From: Nisaea denitrificans DSM 18348
GTDB taxonomy: Bacteria > Pseudomonadota > Alphaproteobacteria > Thalassobaculales > Thalassobaculaceae
Assembly: GCF_000426505.1 (NCBI RefSeq)
Contig: NZ_AUFM01000011.1
Location: 1,116,001 to 1,180,000 of the forward strand
Length of the DNA stretch: 64,000 nt
Reading direction: 5' to 3'
The translations under genes and the position numbers were made by a program. Numbering within the stretch: the stretch's first letter is position 1; each line of letters begins with the position of its first letter. A model generated the notes under the pieces. The model saw only the letters and a list, made by a program, of their open reading frames with translations. It did not search any database and had not been told where the DNA came from. Shown here one piece after another: positions 61,915 to 64,000 of the stretch.

Positions 61915-62181
61915 TCAGACGGGCAATCTGTTTATGGAAATTCTCTCGGTCAGTTCCAGACGCTGTGCGGCACCGAACAGCGCTCCGATGCGCCGCGCCG
62001 CCTCCTGCATGCCGCCGTCGAAATCCTCTTTCGAGGTCTCGGCCCGCACCATGGAAAGGGATTGCGAGAGGGTTTTGTCATCCTCGGCAACGCTCAGCAG
62101 CGTCAGGATAAGGGTTGCCAGCTCGCGATCCGGCTCATTTTCCGAATCGTCGGTGAGAGTTTGGGCAAATAGTCGGGACAT
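61915..62181 (-). CDS. 88-residue hypothetical protein behind a cobalamin riboswitch
   Basis: Small acidic soluble protein with no signal peptide, membrane helix, cysteine or histidine. A strong ribosome site (GGAGGAGG, five bases from ATG) supports the start. It looks all-helical (ELATLILTLLSVAEDDKTL, GGMQEAARRIGALFGAAQRL). I do not recognise a family. It is the first gene after the riboswitch at 62225-62400. It shows none of the traits of the CbtB, BtuB or Cob proteins usually found there. Confidence 0.75.
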   Translation of the reverse strand: MSRLFAQTLTDDSENEPDRELATLILTLLSVAEDDKTLSQSLSMVRAETSKEDFDGGMQEAARRIGALFGAAQRLELTERISINRLPV

Positions 62182-62224
62182 CTAAACCTCCTCCGGTGCA
62201 CCCCGCCCGGGTTAAAAATGGACA

Positions 62225-62400
62225 CAGCGTTGGCAGGTCTCCTGACTCCCGGCTCTTCGATCCGCGCCGCCTTCCCAGCCCATCAGGGCCAGTGGCATAC
62301 CGGTCGGATCTTGCCGGTTACAGTTGCGGGGGCAGTCCCGGACTTGCGGCGATAAAGCCGCGCACCGGATTCCCTTTTGTCCCGAAGGACACCAACGCTG
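62225..62400 (-). ncRNA. cobalamin (B12) riboswitch
   Basis: Read on the minus strand, the conserved cobalamin riboswitch core is present: GGGAATCCGGTGCG, then CCCCGCAACTGTAACCGG, and the B12 box AGTCAGGAGACCTGCC (complement of 62232-62247). The closing P1 helix pairs CAGCGTTGG (62392-62400, as read on the transcript) with CCAACGCTG (62225-62233), nine perfect base pairs. No T-run hairpin follows, and the ribosome site of the next gene lies about 35 bases downstream, so translational control is likely. Confidence 0.95.
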
Positions 62401-62447
62401 AAAGGCTCGTCTTTGCGGCCTGCTGTGTCAAGGCAGCAGGCGGGCAA

Positions 62448-62885
62448 TCACTCGCGGATCAGCCGTTCCAGCTCGCGAATGAAGGTTTCCCGGTCTCTTT
62501 TGGAGAAAGCGGGACCACCGCCCGAAACTTCTCCCATGGCACGGAGGTCGGACATCAGGTCCCGCATCGCCATGGCCATGCCGATTCCCGCCTCGGTGAA
62601 CTCCTTGCCGGAATGACCGATCGCCTTGGCGCCGAGCTCGATCGCCCGCCGGGCCAGCGGAATATCGCTGGTGATGACGATATCGCCCGCCGCCACCTTG
62701 CCCACAATCCAGTCATCCGCCGCATCGAACTTGTCGGAGACCAGGATATTCTGAACATTCGCTCGGTCGCCGGTCCGGAAACCACGATTGCTGACAACGT
62801 AAACCTTAATGTCGTGCCGATCGGCAATCGACAGGATCTCGCTCTTCACCGGGCAGGCATCGGCGTCGACATAGACAGACTTCAT
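62448..62885 (-). CDS. YaiI/YqxD family protein (DUF188)
   Basis: Cytosolic protein of 145 residues with the family's N-terminal VDADACPVK motif, VVSNRGFR, GDIVITSDIPLARRA and a late FSKRDRETFIRELERL. The fold is PIN-like and the conserved aspartates suggest nuclease activity, but no function is established. It lies directly upstream of the riboswitch on the same strand, with its own start at 62885, divergent from the CoA-transferase-fold gene. Confidence 0.92.
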   Translation of the reverse strand: MKSVYVDADACPVKSEILSIADRHDIKVYVVSNRGFRTGDRANVQNILVSDKFDAADDWIVGKVAAGDIVITSDIPLARRAIELGAKAIGHSGKEFTEAGIGMAMAMRDLMSDLRAMGEVSGGGPAFSKRDRETFIRELERLIRE

Positions 62886-62977
62886 TGCGTGCTTTGCCCC
62901 TTTTGCAGACGAACAACCATGCTAGGTTCCGAGCCCAACCTGATCGCATTCAACATTAAGCTGGCCAAGAAACACGG

Positions 62978-64000
62978 ATGTACACGGTCCTTCAAGATTT
63001 GACAGTCGTCGAGGGCGCATCTTTCATCGCCGCCCCCTCCTGTACCCTTAACATGCTGCAGATGGGCGCGACGGTCATCCGTTTCGACGCCATCGGCGGC
63101 GGCCTCGATTACCGGCGCTGGCCAAAGGCTCCGAACGGCTCCAGCCTCTATTGGGAAGGCCTGAACAAAGGCAAGAAGTCCGTGGCGCTGGATCTGCGCA
63201 ATCCGGAAGGCCGGGAGCTTGCCCTTCAGCTTGCAACCGCCCCCGGTAAAGGGCGCGGCCTGTTCGTCACCAATTACCCGGTCTCCGGCTTCCTCTCGCA
63301 TGAGGCCTTGAAGGCGCGGCGCGCGGATATCATCACAGTCCGCGTCATGGGCTGGGCCGACGGCACCCAAGGCGTCGACTACACGGCCAATGCCGGTGCC
63401 GGTTTCCCGTTGATGACCGGCGATCCGGGTCCCGTCGGCGAGAAGCGCCCGGTGAACCATGTGCTGCCCGCCTGGGACCTGATCGCCGGTGCCAATGCGG
63501 CCTTCGCCATGCTGGCGGCCGAACGGGAGCGCCAGAAGACCGGCCAGGGCGCCGAAATCCGGCTGCCGCTTGGCGATGTCGCGCTCACCACCCTCGGCAC
63601 CCTCGGCCAGGTTGCCGAAGTGATGACGGAGGAAGAAGACCGGCCAAGCTTCGGCAACGATGTGTTCGGAGCCTTCGGGCGGGACTTTCGGACCAGCGAC
63701 GGGCATTACATCATGCTCATCGCCCTTTCGCCCCGGCAATGGACCGGCTTGCTGACATCCCTTGGCATCGACGCGGAAATCGCCGCCATCGAGGAAGAGA
63801 CCGGTGTGAGTTTCGCCAAGGATGAAGGGCTGCGCTTCGAATATCGGGAGAAGATCAATCCTGTCGTCGAGCGCGTTGTCGCGGCGGAGACGCTGGATAC
63901 CCTTGCACCGCGCTTCAAGGAGAACGGTGTCTGCTGGGAGCCGTACCGCACAGTGCGCGAAGCAGTCGCGAGCGAACGCTTCAAGACCATGGGCAAGCCT
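62978..64000 (+). CDS. CaiB/BaiF CoA-transferase family, 2-methylfumaryl-CoA isomerase-like (partial)
   Basis: The first 341 codons are present and run off the right edge. The sequence follows the mesaconyl-CoA C1-C4 CoA transferase (Mct) subgroup rather than formyl-CoA transferases: FDAIGGGLDYRRWP, WEGLNKGKKSVALDLRNPEGREL (shortened), TGDPGPVG, VNHVLPAWDLIAG and NDVFGAFGRDF. The Asp in LPAWD aligns with the catalytic aspartate of the family. In Chloroflexus, Mct moves CoA within mesaconyl-CoA in the 3-hydroxypropionate cycle. Partner genes (methylmalyl/citramalyl-CoA lyase, mesaconyl-CoA hydratase) are not in view. Confidence 0.85.
   Translation, partial: MYTVLQDLTVVEGASFIAAPSCTLNMLQMGATVIRFDAIGGGLDYRRWPKAPNGSSLYWEGLNKGKKSVALDLRNPEGRELALQLATAPGKGRGLFVTNYPVSGFLSHEALKARRADIITVRVMGWADGTQGVDYTANAGAGFPLMTGDPGPVGEKRPVNHVLPAWDLIAGANAAFAMLAAERERQKTGQGAEIRLPLGDVALTTLGTLGQVAEVMTEEEDRPSFGNDVFGAFGRDFRTSDGHYIMLIALSPRQWTGLLTSLGIDAEIAAIEEETGVSFAKDEGLRFEYREKINPVVERVVAAETLDTLAPRFKENGVCWEPYRTVREAVASERFKTMGKP

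Noticed and set aside
1-64000. CRISPR arrays, prophage, insertion sequences or biosynthetic gene clusters
   Set aside because: No spaced direct repeats, transposase, phage structural or NRPS/PKS motifs were seen in any frame.

Overview
The window looks like part of the chromosome of a GC-rich, free-living, probably marine alphaproteobacterium of Rhodospirillales type. The evidence is the density of ABC and TRAP importers with periplasmic binding proteins, the reductive pyrimidine pathway under a RutR-type regulator, and the cysG-DUF2849-sulfite reductase-DUF934 gene order. I see no phage, transposase, plasmid or CRISPR genes. The taxonomic call is inference from gene content only.

Layout. 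1-7.7 kb: a polyamine-type ABC importer (cut by the left edge), an FAD amine oxidase and an enolase-superfamily enzyme, divergent from a MocR regulator and a GMC oxidoreductase. 7.9 kb: tRNA-Ser(GCU). 8-11.2 kb: an orphan periplasmic binding protein, an orphan histidine kinase and a YqjI-like PadR regulator. 11.3-13.7 kb: a GntR/UTRA regulator divergent from a split UxaA-family enzyme that resembles sulfolactate sulfo-lyase SuyAB. 13.7-19.1 kb: a D-xylose-type module (SDR dehydrogenase, XylF-H-G importer, ROK regulator). 19.1-22.4 kb: an acyltransferase and a BTAD/TPR regulator. 22.4-27.3 kb: a polar amino-acid ABC importer divergent from an aldehyde dehydrogenase. 27.4-34.7 kb: a sulfotransferase, an alpha/beta hydrolase, an FCD-type GntR regulator and a complete LivJHMGF-type importer.

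34.8-45.2 kb is the most coherent region. It holds the whole reductive pyrimidine catabolic route: PreT/PreA dihydropyrimidine dehydrogenase, dihydropyrimidinase and an N-carbamoyl-beta-alanine-type amidase. An NMT1-type ABC importer follows the amidase and hydantoinase in the same operon, and a RutR homologue lies between the two operons. A near-perfect RutR box lies in the rutR/amidase divergent promoter and a weaker one lies upstream of preT.

45.3-49.3 kb: assimilatory sulfite reduction (siroheme synthase, DUF2849, sulfite reductase, DUF934), divergent from an Lrp/AsnC regulator. 50-55.1 kb: a TRAP transporter of the 2-oxoacid type, with an enlarged DctQ and a DctM carrying a coiled-coil C-terminal extension of about 330 residues. 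55.3-60.4 kb: a DeoR regulator and a Ugp-type ABC importer. 60.4-64 kb: an FAD-linked 2-hydroxyacid dehydrogenase, an 88-residue orphan protein directly behind a well-formed cobalamin riboswitch, a DUF188 protein and a CoA-transferase-fold enzyme resembling 2-methylfumaryl-CoA isomerase, cut by the right edge.

Two patterns recur. Most catabolic modules pair an importer, one or two oxidoreductases or lyases, and a dedicated regulator. In all six operons whose binding-protein gene is followed by other transporter genes, a GC-rich stem-loop sits directly after the binding-protein gene. This would raise binding-protein expression relative to the rest of the transporter.
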